DNA of 6,855 nucleotides from Gammaproteobacteria bacterium (GTDB lineage: Bacteria; Pseudomonadota; Gammaproteobacteria; SZUA-140): assembly GCA_026994735.1 (NCBI GenBank), contig JALWQD010000322.1, positions 5,967 to 12,821 on the forward strand, given 5' to 3'. Under the pieces are notes generated by a model. That model ran no database searches, was not told the DNA's origin, and saw only the letters and a list, made by a program, of their open reading frames with translations. Below are positions 1-6,855 of the stretch, piece by piece (position 1 is the first letter of the stretch; the number at the start of each line of letters is the position of its first letter). The translations under genes were made by a program, and so were the position numbers.

Positions 1-3000
1 CCCACGGCATCTGTGGCAAATGCGGCATGGCTGTCATGCTGCCGTGCGCGTTGTAGGTGTAGATGTCGCCATAAACCGGAGTATCGGCATATGCCTGTTG
101 TTCATCTTCTCCGGGTCTGCTGGTGCTGAGCAGCCGATTGCTGTCCGTCGCGTACTGGTAATAGCGTTTCCAGCCGCCACTGCCTGCCCTATGTTTCATG
201 GAAAGGATATTGCCGACACCGTCATAGGCGTATTTCTGCGTGTACCGTCGCAGAGCCTGATCATCGCCCGCTGCCGGGATAATCATGATATCGGGGTCGG
301 CTGGCCCGGCCGGGCCGTTCTGACCGGCATGCTCTCGCCCTTCGGCCCGGGTCAGGCGATAGAGTGCGTCGTATTCGTACTTGGTGTGTGGATCGACCAT
401 GCAGTTGTTGAAAAACACCGTCTGCTGGGCATGGTCGCGGATTTCGGTGATGTTGCCTGTCGGATCATAGGTGTAGTTCAGATCCTGCAATATCTTTGGA
501 TTAAGGCTGCGCGTGGTCAGCAATCGGGTTAAACGAAACGTATCCGCATCGTAACTGTAGTGGGTTGTCGCACCGTTGGCATAACGAATCTTTTCCCGCT
601 GTCCTTTGGCGTCATAGCGAATATCCAGTACAAACGGCGTGATTGCCTCATTGCCGCGCAAACTGACCTCAACGCCTTTTAGCGCACCGCGCTCGCCGTA
701 ATGATTCACAGTGACACTGCCATCAGGCGTGGTTGAGGAGAGCACCCGATTCAGCGCATCGAAGCCGGCCTGTTGCTCAAAGCGTTCACTCTCCAGCAGT
801 GATTCAGGATCGGACAGGTTCCAGTCAACGGTTGCCTTGAATTCTTTCGCCAGTCTGCGGCTGCCGTGCAACAGATTCCCCTTGAAGTCGAAGACATGAT
901 TTTCAATCATACCCGCCTGATCGAATACTCTCTTCGCCTGCCCGTTCAGATTCAGCGCCACATCACCGGGGCTGTTGTCGCCATAGAGCGTTGCGCCGAT
1001 CAGCAACTCGGGGCCGCCTCCCTCCTGCATCCAGTTTTCAACTGGTCGGTGCAATGCATCAAACACATTGCGAAATAGATGGTTCCGGCTATCCCAGCTG
1101 CGAATGGGATTACCGACGATATTGAGCAGTGTCCACTTTTCGTCTGCATCCATGCTGAGCTCATACAACGCCGGGGAGCCCTCATCCTTTCTGCCGGGCA
1201 GCATGGAGTAGCCATATTGCATCACCGCATTGCCACGATCATCGATAATGGAAAGTACATTACCCTCGATATCCTGAATCGTTCGCGTAACGTATTTTCT
1301 GGTATCGCCGTTGTCTGCAATGGCATAAAAAGCTCTGCCCAGTGAATCCAGATGGGTCACGGCAGGCGTATCGGCATGTCTGGCAGCCAGCCATGCGGCC
1401 CTGACTTCGGGGTCGGTGGGTTCACCGCCTGCCGGATCAGGGCTGCCACGCTCTGCATACCACGCACTTTCCAGTACGGTGTCATTCACATCCCAGCTTA
1501 CCTGTTTCCACGCATCAAACTCAACTTTGGTAAACGTGCCGTTGGGTAGATCGGTACGAACCTGTCTGCCCACGGCATCGTAATGCAGAATCGGCGTGAT
1601 TCCGGTTTCAACCAGTTCCACCGCATCTTCATAGTCTGGGCTTACACTGAAATAAGGTTCATACTGTTTGACGGGATTGCCCTTGTTGTTAAGCACCGTA
1701 CGTCCGTTACCAATCCAGCGTAGTTCGGTACCCGTATCAACCTCCGTGACCTGTCCATCTGCATTCAGTTTTCTGGCAATACCCGGCTCAGCCTGAACTT
1801 TCGTCATCACCACATTACCAAAGCCATCCGAATACTCATATTTTTGTTGCCACTTGGTATTCACATCACCATGGGTTTCACGGGCTTTGCTGTAGGCATA
1901 ATTCGGTTTACCATGATTGACCCAGTTGAACAGCTCGTATTCCATTGATGTTGTCGGATTATCCAGCGTATCGCCTTCGCCAGCTTCCGCTTTACCCATC
2001 ACAGCCGACTTGATCACCAGCCCCAGTTCATCTGTTGCCACCGCCGTGCGGTTCAGGTTGGCATCGGTCATCAATACTGGTTGCAAAATACGGTAATCAT
2101 TCTCCGCCAGCACCTCATTGCCCACCGCATCGACAACCTTTATGGTCAGAAAATCATAGGCATCCAGTGTAACGTGGGTTTCATTACCAAAGGGATCGCG
2201 CACACCCTTGGGAAGATAGAAGTGATCTTCCGGGCTTGCAGGATAGATTGAGGTTCCTGATGGCATCCACCAGCCATTATGCTCCGCCAGTTGGACATAA
2301 CCACCTTCAATGAGCATGGCATTATCGACTTTATCGCCATACACATGAGTCACCAGACCGGGCGTAAAGGCCAATTGATAGGCCTCATAGGGCAGCCCAA
2401 GCTTACCCTGTTTCCCCGGCGGTAATACTCCGGACATATCATCTTTCATGAACAGGCTTATGGAGTGCTTGAGCTGGCGCTTTTGCAAGCTGCCATCGGC
2501 CACCTCTTCATATGGAATGCTTGCCGCATCTGTATTGGCCTGCAGCAATTCTGCCAGCGTAAAAAACTGACCATCGTCAGGGGCTGCGCCAGTCAGTTCA
2601 TAGCTGTGCTGCTCATAGCCCACGCGCAGGCGGTAACAATCTTCCTCATCAATATCCTGCGTGTAGTCAGCTTCAGTAATCACCACATGCAGCCTGGCCT
2701 GCTCCTGCTGCGCTTCGGGGGCTAACGAACGATCCACCACCCCGCGGGGATAAACCACATCCGCGCTTTTAAGCGGATTGCCCAGATCATCCGTCTCCAG
2801 CACCAGCGAATGGGAGATACGCGGATCGGCCGGATTGCGTTCATAGTGATAGGCAATGGACTCGGAGGCTGTAACCAGAAACGATGCAAACCGATTACCA
2901 CCTTTGGGCTGAATCAGGTGGATCTGGCTGGTGGATTGGGATGTGATATAAGGATGACGTTCTTTATCAGACCCATCTAGAGCATAGGTCTCGGAGCGAA

Positions 3001-5656
3001 GTATTTGCCCCTTGAATGCCCTGAGCGCTTCCCGCCATTCGGCCGTGCTCAATCCATCCGGTAATGTGGGCGCCGGCAGCTGATGCTCATTCAGGTCGTC
3101 ATTGCGATAATATTCATGGGCAAACTGGCTCAAAATATGCTCCCGGTCCAGATAGGCGCCAGTATGAAACCAGGTTTTGGTCAATATGGGCGGTTGATGC
3201 AGATCTTCCTCGACGATATTGGCAGCATCTGAGCGAACGAAATGTTCAAAGCTTTCACTGTCAAGTTGATCCACCCGACCAAAGCCACGGAACTCCCGTT
3301 CAGCGTGATCATAATAGCCGTGATGATAGGTATATTCAGAAACAAAGCGCAGACCCGTAATATGATCCCGCTTTTCCAGCTTGCTAACCACATGCACCGG
3401 GAACGGCAGCTTCGTCACCCATGGCGTATTATTCTTCTTGTCTTCCAGATAATAGTGCGTCGAGCTTGTGTAGTGCCAGCTGGTTTCAGCGCCCATACCG
3501 TTTTCATATCGAATCAGCACATGCGGTTTCTTCCCACGCATCAGATCAATATACTGCAAGGCACGGCCCTGATGCGCAGGTAGCGGGGAAGACCAGACAA
3601 TGCAGGATGTACCAGTACCCAGCAAATCAAGTAATGCCACATAGCTTTGTGAATCCACCTGCGGGAAGGGCGCAATGACTTCCGGGGTTTCACAAAACCG
3701 ATTACCACTATCATTTAACCAGCATCTGTATGCATCCTTGCCCAGATAAACAATGTCCGTGGTTCCAGAGCCATCAATATCGCCCAGGCGCAGAAATTGC
3801 GGATTAAACGAATCAGGATGATCAAAGTGCGGGGCATTACCCATCGTCACCTTTGGCCCAAATCTGCCATACCCAAGATTGGGCCAGTAGACGACCGACC
3901 CATTACGAATGCGCACAATATCCTGCAAGCCGCTGCCAGACATACTGCCCAGAAAGATAGACTGGGTTGAGTCGGCAAAGACAAGTGTTGGTCCCTTTTC
4001 CTCGTCAATTTCCTTTCTGATCGTTCTGGAAGCTGAAAAACCTTTTTTACCCTCTGAAGGGTACCACCGAAATACTTCATCTTCTGTAATCAACACATCA
4101 GCCTTGCCATCACCATCCAGGTCAATCCATTTCAGGTTCGGGTCAGAGAAGTTAATGGCGGGGATGTGCCTGAATGCGGTGAATGCCTGCCATGACTCAT
4201 CATCAGCCAGCGGGAAGAATCCCTTCACCCGACCCTGCCATGCCACCAACTGCTTCTCTCCCCTTGATTCCAGATCAAGCAACTGCAATGCGCCACTGGC
4301 AACCCCTGAAAAAGAGGGTTGGGGAGAGACAATGTGGGCGGATGAAAATTTTCCATGACCAAGGTTGGATTTGTAATACAGGCCACCTGCCTGTTCGGTC
4401 AAAATCCCTGAAATACCCTCGCTATAGAGATCGACCCACTGATGCTGCTGACCATCGATACCCGCAGCTATATCATGGAATGCACCCTCATCCAGCTTCC
4501 GAATCTCATGGCTCCATGCATGTTTCTGGTAGGAAAAAGAAACCGGAGGTAAAGACTTTCGGGTATATGTACCATCTTCGTGTCTGATCCACCCCGTTTG
4601 ATCCACAGAGGAGAGAAAACTGAAACCGGGCGTATCCTCATAATGAAGTTGCACTGATTTAACCAGGCACGGACTGTCCCCCAATTCATCAAATTCATGG
4701 AACATCAGTACACGTTGACAACGTCTATATGTACGAATCTCAAACCCGGAGCGATATTGGGAAAACGGATCGTGCCGAACCGGCCACTGGGTTGTTTCTG
4801 TCGGTTCAGGTGTGTCTGCATCATGCTCGCCATAATCAAATAACAGATAGAAGTGCCAGGCTGTTGGGCGATCCTGTCCAACATAAAATGGACTACGGTT
4901 GCCATAAGAAACCTGCTTCAAATAACGATTGGTAATGGGTGACAGACCATCCAACCGGTTCTTTTCCCAGATATGCTGATGCGAAACACCATCAAGATTT
5001 TCAGCCTTGTATTCATAGGCAATGCAACTGCCCTTATCGTTATAGCTGAATTCAATCAACCACTGGTAGACGTGTGACGGCTCGGTTGGATCGGCAATAC
5101 GGGCATTCTCGTCCCGACCATAAATCGTGGTGACATTGTTTCGACTGATGGAGCGCCAATGAATATCCCCATCCGATAATCTCTTCCATTGCTCAATACG
5201 GGCAAACAATCCCTCAATGCGTGGCCGATAGCGCCGCACTCGATATTCGATGTCGCTTTCGTTCCGGGTTTCTTCAAACAGTTCCTCCGTACCATTACGA
5301 AACACAGGAACCAAATCTTCAGCACCGGAGAGAAGAAACACATCGCTTTCATCCGCATCCTGATATTGCGGCAAACCCTTGTCTGTCTTTCTGGATATGG
5401 AAGAAAAGGAGAGACTCCAGCCTAAACCAAATGGGCTATCGCCAAAACCGGAGTTATAACTTAGTGATAATGATGGAGAGAAGCCATTTCGAGCAGGGGA
5501 TAGTGGAAGAGGAAGCTCAAACAATGCTGTGCCATTGACAGCATTAACCTCAAATTTTTCAGAAATACCCTTAATCGCCCCACCACCATTTGGTAGCGAG
5601 ACACTTGGCACTTCAAGCATATTGTTATTTTGTGCACCCCCCTTTTCCTCTCGCAT
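1..5656 (-). CDS. Fused TcB-TcC insecticidal toxin complex protein (SpvB/TcdB-RHS), 3' end beyond window
   Basis: The frame is open for 1885 codons from ATG at 5656 to the left edge with no stop or frameshift. In known Tc toxins TcB and TcC form a hollow RHS cocoon that encloses a cytotoxic C-terminus and docks on the TcA pore. Domains seen: SpvB N-terminus (residues 15-330; LPNGGGAIKG at 21-30, FGLGWSLSF at 76-84, EIRTYRRC from 306, KSLPPVSF 367-374); FG-GAP propeller repeats (D512-D520, S571-D579, D626-D634, D677 on); TcdB mid-N (about 650-815; LPFPVHVV 750-757, HHGYYDHAEREFRGFG 778-793); TcdB mid-C (about 826-975; TKTWFHTGAYLDREH 826-840, YHYERNP 936-942); RHS/YD section (YTYDPTGNI 1728-1736, YAYDGVGNI 1809-1817, MPHLPQMPW at the edge). 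TcC-like sequence begins near residue 1500, so this is a B-C fusion; TcB alone is about 1,480 residues. There is no signal peptide, as usual for Tc proteins. The self-cleavage site and effector are not in view. Confidence 0.95.
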   Translation of the reverse strand, partial: MREEKGGAQNNNMLEVPSVSLPNGGGAIKGISEKFEVNAVNGTALFELPLPLSPARNGFSPSLSLSYNSGFGDSPFGLGWSLSFSSISRKTDKGLPQYQDADESDVFLLSGAEDLVPVFRNGTEELFEETRNESDIEYRVRRYRPRIEGLFARIEQWKRLSDGDIHWRSISRNNVTTIYGRDENARIADPTEPSHVYQWLIEFSYNDKGSCIAYEYKAENLDGVSHQHIWEKNRLDGLSPITNRYLKQVSYGNRSPFYVGQDRPTAWHFYLLFDYGEHDADTPEPTETTQWPVRHDPFSQYRSGFEIRTYRRCQRVLMFHEFDELGDSPCLVKSVQLHYEDTPGFSFLSSVDQTGWIRHEDGTYTRKSLPPVSFSYQKHAWSHEIRKLDEGAFHDIAAGIDGQQHQWVDLYSEGISGILTEQAGGLYYKSNLGHGKFSSAHIVSPQPSFSGVASGALQLLDLESRGEKQLVAWQGRVKGFFPLADDESWQAFTAFRHIPAINFSDPNLKWIDLDGDGKADVLITEDEVFRWYPSEGKKGFSASRTIRKEIDEEKGPTLVFADSTQSIFLGSMSGSGLQDIVRIRNGSVVYWPNLGYGRFGPKVTMGNAPHFDHPDSFNPQFLRLGDIDGSGTTDIVYLGKDAYRCWLNDSGNRFCETPEVIAPFPQVDSQSYVALLDLLGTGTSCIVWSSPLPAHQGRALQYIDLMRGKKPHVLIRYENGMGAETSWHYTSSTHYYLEDKKNNTPWVTKLPFPVHVVSKLEKRDHITGLRFVSEYTYHHGYYDHAEREFRGFGRVDQLDSESFEHFVRSDAANIVEEDLHQPPILTKTWFHTGAYLDREHILSQFAHEYYRNDDLNEHQLPAPTLPDGLSTAEWREALRAFKGQILRSETYALDGSDKERHPYITSQSTSQIHLIQPKGGNRFASFLVTASESIAYHYERNPADPRISHSLVLETDDLGNPLKSADVVYPRGVVDRSLAPEAQQEQARLHVVITEADYTQDIDEEDCYRLRVGYEQHSYELTGAAPDDGQFFTLAELLQANTDAASIPYEEVADGSLQKRQLKHSISLFMKDDMSGVLPPGKQGKLGLPYEAYQLAFTPGLVTHVYGDKVDNAMLIEGGYVQLAEHNGWWMPSGTSIYPASPEDHFYLPKGVRDPFGNETHVTLDAYDFLTIKVVDAVGNEVLAENDYRILQPVLMTDANLNRTAVATDELGLVIKSAVMGKAEAGEGDTLDNPTTSMEYELFNWVNHGKPNYAYSKARETHGDVNTKWQQKYEYSDGFGNVVMTKVQAEPGIARKLNADGQVTEVDTGTELRWIGNGRTVLNNKGNPVKQYEPYFSVSPDYEDAVELVETGITPILHYDAVGRQVRTDLPNGTFTKVEFDAWKQVSWDVNDTVLESAWYAERGSPDPAGGEPTDPEVRAAWLAARHADTPAVTHLDSLGRAFYAIADNGDTRKYVTRTIQDIEGNVLSIIDDRGNAVMQYGYSMLPGRKDEGSPALYELSMDADEKWTLLNIVGNPIRSWDSRNHLFRNVFDALHRPVENWMQEGGGPELLIGATLYGDNSPGDVALNLNGQAKRVFDQAGMIENHVFDFKGNLLHGSRRLAKEFKATVDWNLSDPESLLESERFEQQAGFDALNRVLSSTTPDGSVTVNHYGERGALKGVEVSLRGNEAITPFVLDIRYDAKGQREKIRYANGATTHYSYDADTFRLTRLLTTRSLNPKILQDLNYTYDPTGNITEIRDHAQQTVFFNNCMVDPHTKYEYDALYRLTRAEGREHAGQNGPAGPADPDIMIIPAAGDDQALRRYTQKYAYDGVGNILSMKHRAGSGGWKRYYQYATDSNRLLSTSRPGEDEQQAYADTPVYGDIYTYNAHGSMTAMPHLPQMPW

Positions 5657-5657
5657 C

Positions 5658-5666
5658 CCTCCACCT
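5658..5666 (-). promoter_or_regulatory. Ribosome binding site of the toxin gene
   Basis: AGGTGGAGG lies just upstream of the ATG at 5656, an unusually purine-rich Shine-Dalgarno. The AGGTGG part is 4 nt from the start codon, which is a little tight. It decides the start: the next in-frame ATG (5620, residue 13) has no comparable site before it, although family similarity proper only begins around residue 15. Confidence 0.7.
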
Positions 5667-5682
5667 AAATTAAATGATTTTA

Positions 5683-5697
5683 ATACAAAAATTGTAT
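5683..5697. repeat. Short inverted repeat over the toxin -10/start region
   Basis: ATACAA-TTT-TTGTAT on the minus strand: perfect 6-bp arms with a 3-nt centre, overlapping the predicted -10 and the likely transcription start. The position suits a repressor operator, but the tract is very AT-rich, so chance is a real alternative. Confidence 0.35.
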
Positions 5698-5721
5698 AGC
5701 ACTAATAATATTAATAGTCAA
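5693..5721 (-). promoter_or_regulatory. Predicted sigma-70 promoter of the toxin gene
   Basis: Reading the minus strand, TTGACT (5721-5716, five of six consensus bases) is followed after 17 bp by TATACA (5698-5693), preceded by an extended -10 TG-n (TGC). The start of transcription would fall near 5686, giving a leader of about 30 nt. The site lies in the AT-rich spacer after the broken integrase, so the toxin probably has its own transcription unit. This is prediction from consensus only. Confidence 0.55.
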
Positions 5722-5776
5722 CTTTTTACAAAATATTGGCTGTTCTTGCATTATGGGCTACTGATACGTCTATCTA

Positions 5777-6352
5777 CTAAACAATGTATGGAATGATTCC
5801 ATGATAGGGCGAGCTAAACTCATACCTGTTAGCTGCTTCATTGAGTATCATGCGCAAAGGTGTCATGATGTGGTTGATTCGTGATGCTGACAGAGGTTTT
5901 CCACTTCGGTGCTGAACTTTGGTGAGAGAAGACCGAAATGCGAGGATATCTGTCTTGGTGATGCAGCTAACGCCTTTTTCACCAAACCAACCTAATAAAT
6001 ACTGATCTAGAATATCCTGAACACCCAATTTATGTGTTTTACGCCACTGGATACTCATTTCATCATACCAAAGTGCAGCGAACTCTCTAAATGTAGGTAC
6101 ATTTGAAAGCCTTGTATGGATCCTACTTTGTTGATTCTCAAATTGTTGAACGCGAGGGCTACTTGGAAAGTATGATGCATAATCAAATGTTCCCAAAGTC
6201 ATCTCCGCTTCCATCTTATCCAAGACTCGTTGCAGTTGTTTTCGGTTTGCAGGCGTGTCTGGAAGTTGAGTTTGCTCTCTGCAACGCCTTCCCATATACC
6301 TAAAGTCAAAGAATAAATGTCCGTTCTCTGAGCGCGAGCGAATGCTAGACAT
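5777..6352 (-). pseudogene. Truncated phage-type tyrosine integrase, catalytic domain missing
   Basis: The 191-residue product begins with an Arm DNA-binding domain of the DUF3596 type (residues 1-63; LFFDFRYMGRRCREQT at 13-28, DTPANRK 32-38, LGTFDYASYFP 53-63), followed by a SAM-like core-binding domain (about 87-181; TFREFAALWYDEM 87-99, ending near NEAANRYEF). Full-length relatives run to roughly 400 residues and carry the catalytic domain with the R-H-R-Y residues after this point. Here the frame ends at GIIPYIV-stop, and no other frame downstream restores it, since only about 120 bp separate the stop from the toxin start. The break is therefore a loss of sequence, not a simple frameshift. 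The start overlaps the end of the excisionase-like gene by 8 bp, pointing to translational coupling. The remnant could still bind DNA but cannot recombine it. Confidence 0.88.
5788..5802. repeat. Near-perfect palindrome at the integrase break point
   Basis: ATGGAAT-G-ATTCCAT on the plus strand: 7-bp arms around a single central base. It sits in the last few codons before the premature stop of the integrase, exactly where family similarity ends. It may be part of a recombination or insertion junction, or just chance. Confidence 0.5.
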
Positions 6353-6581
6353 GGCAAGAGCCCCCGCTACTCATAGGAATCACTACGCTTTGTTCTTGAG
6401 ATTGCTTATACATATCTTGCTCAATGGTTTCCCAGATATACAAAATCTTTCTTCCACCAAATGGACGGAAGTAATGGACACCTTCAAGCAACACCGAATC
6501 TTTTAGACGGTCTCGAATAGTTCTGGGGTCGTATTTGATGCGTTGTGATAGTTCCTCTGTTGTTAAATAAGTTTCATTCAT
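6345..6581 (-). CDS. Excisionase/AlpA-like small DNA-binding protein
   Basis: A 78-residue protein starting MNETYLTTEELSQRIKYDP. The N-terminal half (LTTEELSQRIKYDPRTIRDRL) reads as a winged helix-turn-helix of the MerR/excisionase type, followed by GVHYFRPFGGRKILYIWETIE, a beta-hairpin wing and helix, and a tail ending IPMSSGGSCHV. Small proteins of this kind are commonly encoded directly before DUF3596-type integrases and are thought to steer excision or regulate the integrase. I chose the ATG at 6581 because AGAGG stands 7 nt upstream and the homologous part starts there; an upstream start at 6623 would add 14 residues and would lie within the promoter-operator region. It overlaps the integrase start by 8 bp, so the two form an operon. 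It seems intact, unlike its partner. Function is inferred from fold and context. Confidence 0.82.
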   Translation of the reverse strand: MNETYLTTEELSQRIKYDPRTIRDRLKDSVLLEGVHYFRPFGGRKILYIWETIEQDMYKQSQEQSVVIPMSSGGSCHV

Positions 6582-6588
6582 GTTACTA

Positions 6589-6593
6589 CCTCT
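6589..6593 (-). promoter_or_regulatory. Ribosome binding site of the excisionase-like gene
   Basis: AGAGG, 7 nt before the ATG at 6581. It supports this start over the more upstream in-frame start at 6623, which has no such site. Confidence 0.6.
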
Positions 6594-6616
6594 ATTAATC
6601 ATATTAGTGATATATA

Positions 6617-6632
6617 TAATCACCTATGATTA
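6617..6632. promoter_or_regulatory. Candidate repressor operator O1, TAATC-N6-GATTA
   Basis: A 16-bp dyad (TAATCA-CCTA-TGATTA on the plus strand, perfect 6-bp arms) covering the predicted start point of the excisionase operon. It shares half-sites and spacing with the dyad at 6703-6718. Another single TAATC half-site lies at 6596-6600 next to the excisionase ribosome binding site. The likely ligand is the XRE protein encoded at the right edge; this is inference. Confidence 0.5.
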
Positions 6633-6659
6633 GTTTAACACATAAGTCTTCGGTGTCAA
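6632..6659 (-). promoter_or_regulatory. Predicted promoter of the excisionase-integrase operon
   Basis: On the minus strand a consensus -35, TTGACA (6659-6654), is followed after 16 bp by TAAACT (6637-6632), itself preceded by an extended -10 TGT. Transcription would start near 6625, inside the dyad at 6617-6632, so a protein bound to that dyad should block initiation. Predicted from consensus only. Confidence 0.55.
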
Positions 6660-6680
6660 ATCTGATTAAGCATCTTTATA

Positions 6681-6714
6681 TTGACTTGTAAATGAGCATA
6701 AATAATCTTATACG
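6681..6714 (+). promoter_or_regulatory. Tentative promoter of the XRE regulator gene
   Basis: TTGACT at 6681-6686 is a good -35, but no matching -10 stands at the ideal distance; AATAAT (6701) is too close. An alternative pairing is TTGTAA (6686-6691) with TATACG (6709-6714) at 17 bp, which overlaps operator O2. The region surely holds a promoter for the plus-strand gene, but I cannot choose between these. Confidence 0.3.
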
Positions 6715-6718
6715 ATTA
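6703..6718. promoter_or_regulatory. Candidate repressor operator O2, TAATC-N6-GATTA
   Basis: TAATC-TTATAC-GATTA, extending to perfect 7-bp arms over 6701-6720 (AATAATC and GATTATT). It ends one base before the ribosome binding site of the XRE gene, where bound protein would hinder that gene's own expression. Autoregulation of the repressor is the natural reading. Confidence 0.5.
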
Positions 6719-6731
6719 TTAGGGGCAGTAC

Positions 6732-6855
6732 ATGATTAGAATACTATTAAAGAACAAGTTGAATGATAAATCGTTTAGAGAAAAACGACGGGTAACTTTA
6801 AATGAAGTGTCTGATGCAACAGGAATCTCACGGCCAACCTTAACAAGAATTGCAA
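6732..6855 (+). CDS. XRE-family (Cro/CI-type) transcriptional regulator, N-terminal fragment cut by the window edge
   Basis: Forty-one codons are visible, starting at an ATG placed 6 nt after AGGGG (6721-6725). The sequence shows a basic first helix (MIRILLKNKLNDKSFREKRR) followed by a helix-turn-helix, LNEVSDATGISRPTLTRIA (residues 23-41), with the turn at TGIS and the recognition helix RPTLTRIA. This arrangement is typical of small XRE regulators with a divergently placed integrase module. It is transcribed away from the excisionase-integrase operon, and the two share 150 bp that holds paired dyads. A lysogeny-type repressor of the element is the best guess. The rest of the protein is outside the window, so length and any partner domain are unknown. 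Confidence 0.8.
   Translation, partial: MIRILLKNKLNDKSFREKRRVTLNEVSDATGISRPTLTRIA

Larger units (their letters stand above)
5777..6855. mobile_element. Remnant of an integrative element (control and integration module)
   Basis: A truncated integrase, an overlapping excisionase-like gene and a divergent XRE repressor with operator-like dyads form the usual early module of a prophage, satellite or genomic island. The DNA is more AT-rich than the toxin gene. No structural phage genes, tRNA or flanking direct repeats are visible, and the integrase is broken, so the element is probably immobile unless helped in trans. The right boundary is outside the window; the left boundary is probably near 5780-5800. 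Confidence 0.6.

Noticed and set aside
20..532. Plus-strand open frame of 170 codons with hydrophobic stretches
   Set aside because: It lies wholly antisense to the RHS section of the toxin, whose frame is clear and family-matching here; the product resembles nothing known.
3909..4587. Overlapping plus-strand open frames of 149 and 134 codons
   Set aside because: Both are antisense to the FG-GAP repeats and adjoining SpvB-region sequence of the toxin; they overlap each other and show no domain or ribosome binding site of note.
5618..5620. Alternative toxin start at the in-frame ATG of residue 13
   Set aside because: It lies closer to where family similarity begins, but it has no Shine-Dalgarno, while the ATG at 5656 has a strong one.
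5461..5664. Minus-strand frame from a GTG at 5664
   Set aside because: It begins 8 nt before the toxin start in a different frame and has no recognisable product; the overlapping toxin frame gives an exact SpvB N-terminus.
5761..5787. Frameshift as the cause of integrase truncation
   Set aside because: The other frames after the stop do not continue the integrase sequence, and only about 120 bp remain before the toxin gene, too short for the missing domain.
6103..6303. Plus-strand frame of 66 codons
   Set aside because: Antisense to the well-matched Arm-binding domain of the integrase.
1..6855. CRISPR array, tRNA, rRNA, riboswitch or full insertion sequence
   Set aside because: No regularly spaced direct repeats, no cloverleaf-like sequence at the integrase end, no transposase and no terminal inverted repeats were seen on either strand.

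Overview
The window looks like a stretch of a proteobacterial chromosome, most likely gammaproteobacterial. That assignment is an inference from the protein families (a Tc-type insecticidal toxin BC component and a phage-type integrase with an Arm-binding N-terminus); there is no rRNA or housekeeping marker to pin it down. It splits into two parts that also differ in base composition by eye: a balanced-GC toxin gene (1-5656) and a more AT-rich remnant of an integrative element (about 5777-6855), joined by a very AT-rich spacer.

Region 1-5656, minus strand: one uninterrupted reading frame of 1885 codons that runs off the left edge. Translated end to end it reads, in order, as an SpvB/TcaC N-terminal domain, FG-GAP/VCBS beta-propeller repeats, the TcdB middle N and middle C domains, and a long RHS/YD-repeat section that matches the start of TcC proteins. 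It is therefore a natural TcB-TcC fusion (an ABC-toxin cocoon). The self-cleaving RHS end and the variable C-terminal effector lie beyond the window. No TcA pore gene is present here. All the many short plus-strand and out-of-frame ORFs in this region are shadows of this gene.

Region 5657-5776: AT-rich spacer carrying the toxin's own promoter (TTGACT, 17 bp, TGC-TATACA), a small inverted repeat over the -10/start region and a strong Shine-Dalgarno.

Region 5777-6855: a control and recombination module. On the minus strand are a small excisionase/AlpA-like DNA-binding protein and, overlapping it by 8 bp, a tyrosine integrase that keeps its Arm-binding and core-binding domains but stops before the catalytic domain. 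Diverging on the plus strand is the start of an XRE (Cro/CI-type) repressor that runs off the right edge. The 150 bp between the divergent genes holds two dyads of identical design, TAATC-N6-GATTA, one on each gene's control region, which I propose as the repressor's operators.

Putting it together: the toxin gene starts about 120 bp after the break in the integrase, so the junction probably records an insertion or deletion that joined a toxin locus to a degraded genomic island. The toxin has its own promoter and does not obviously depend on the integrase operon.
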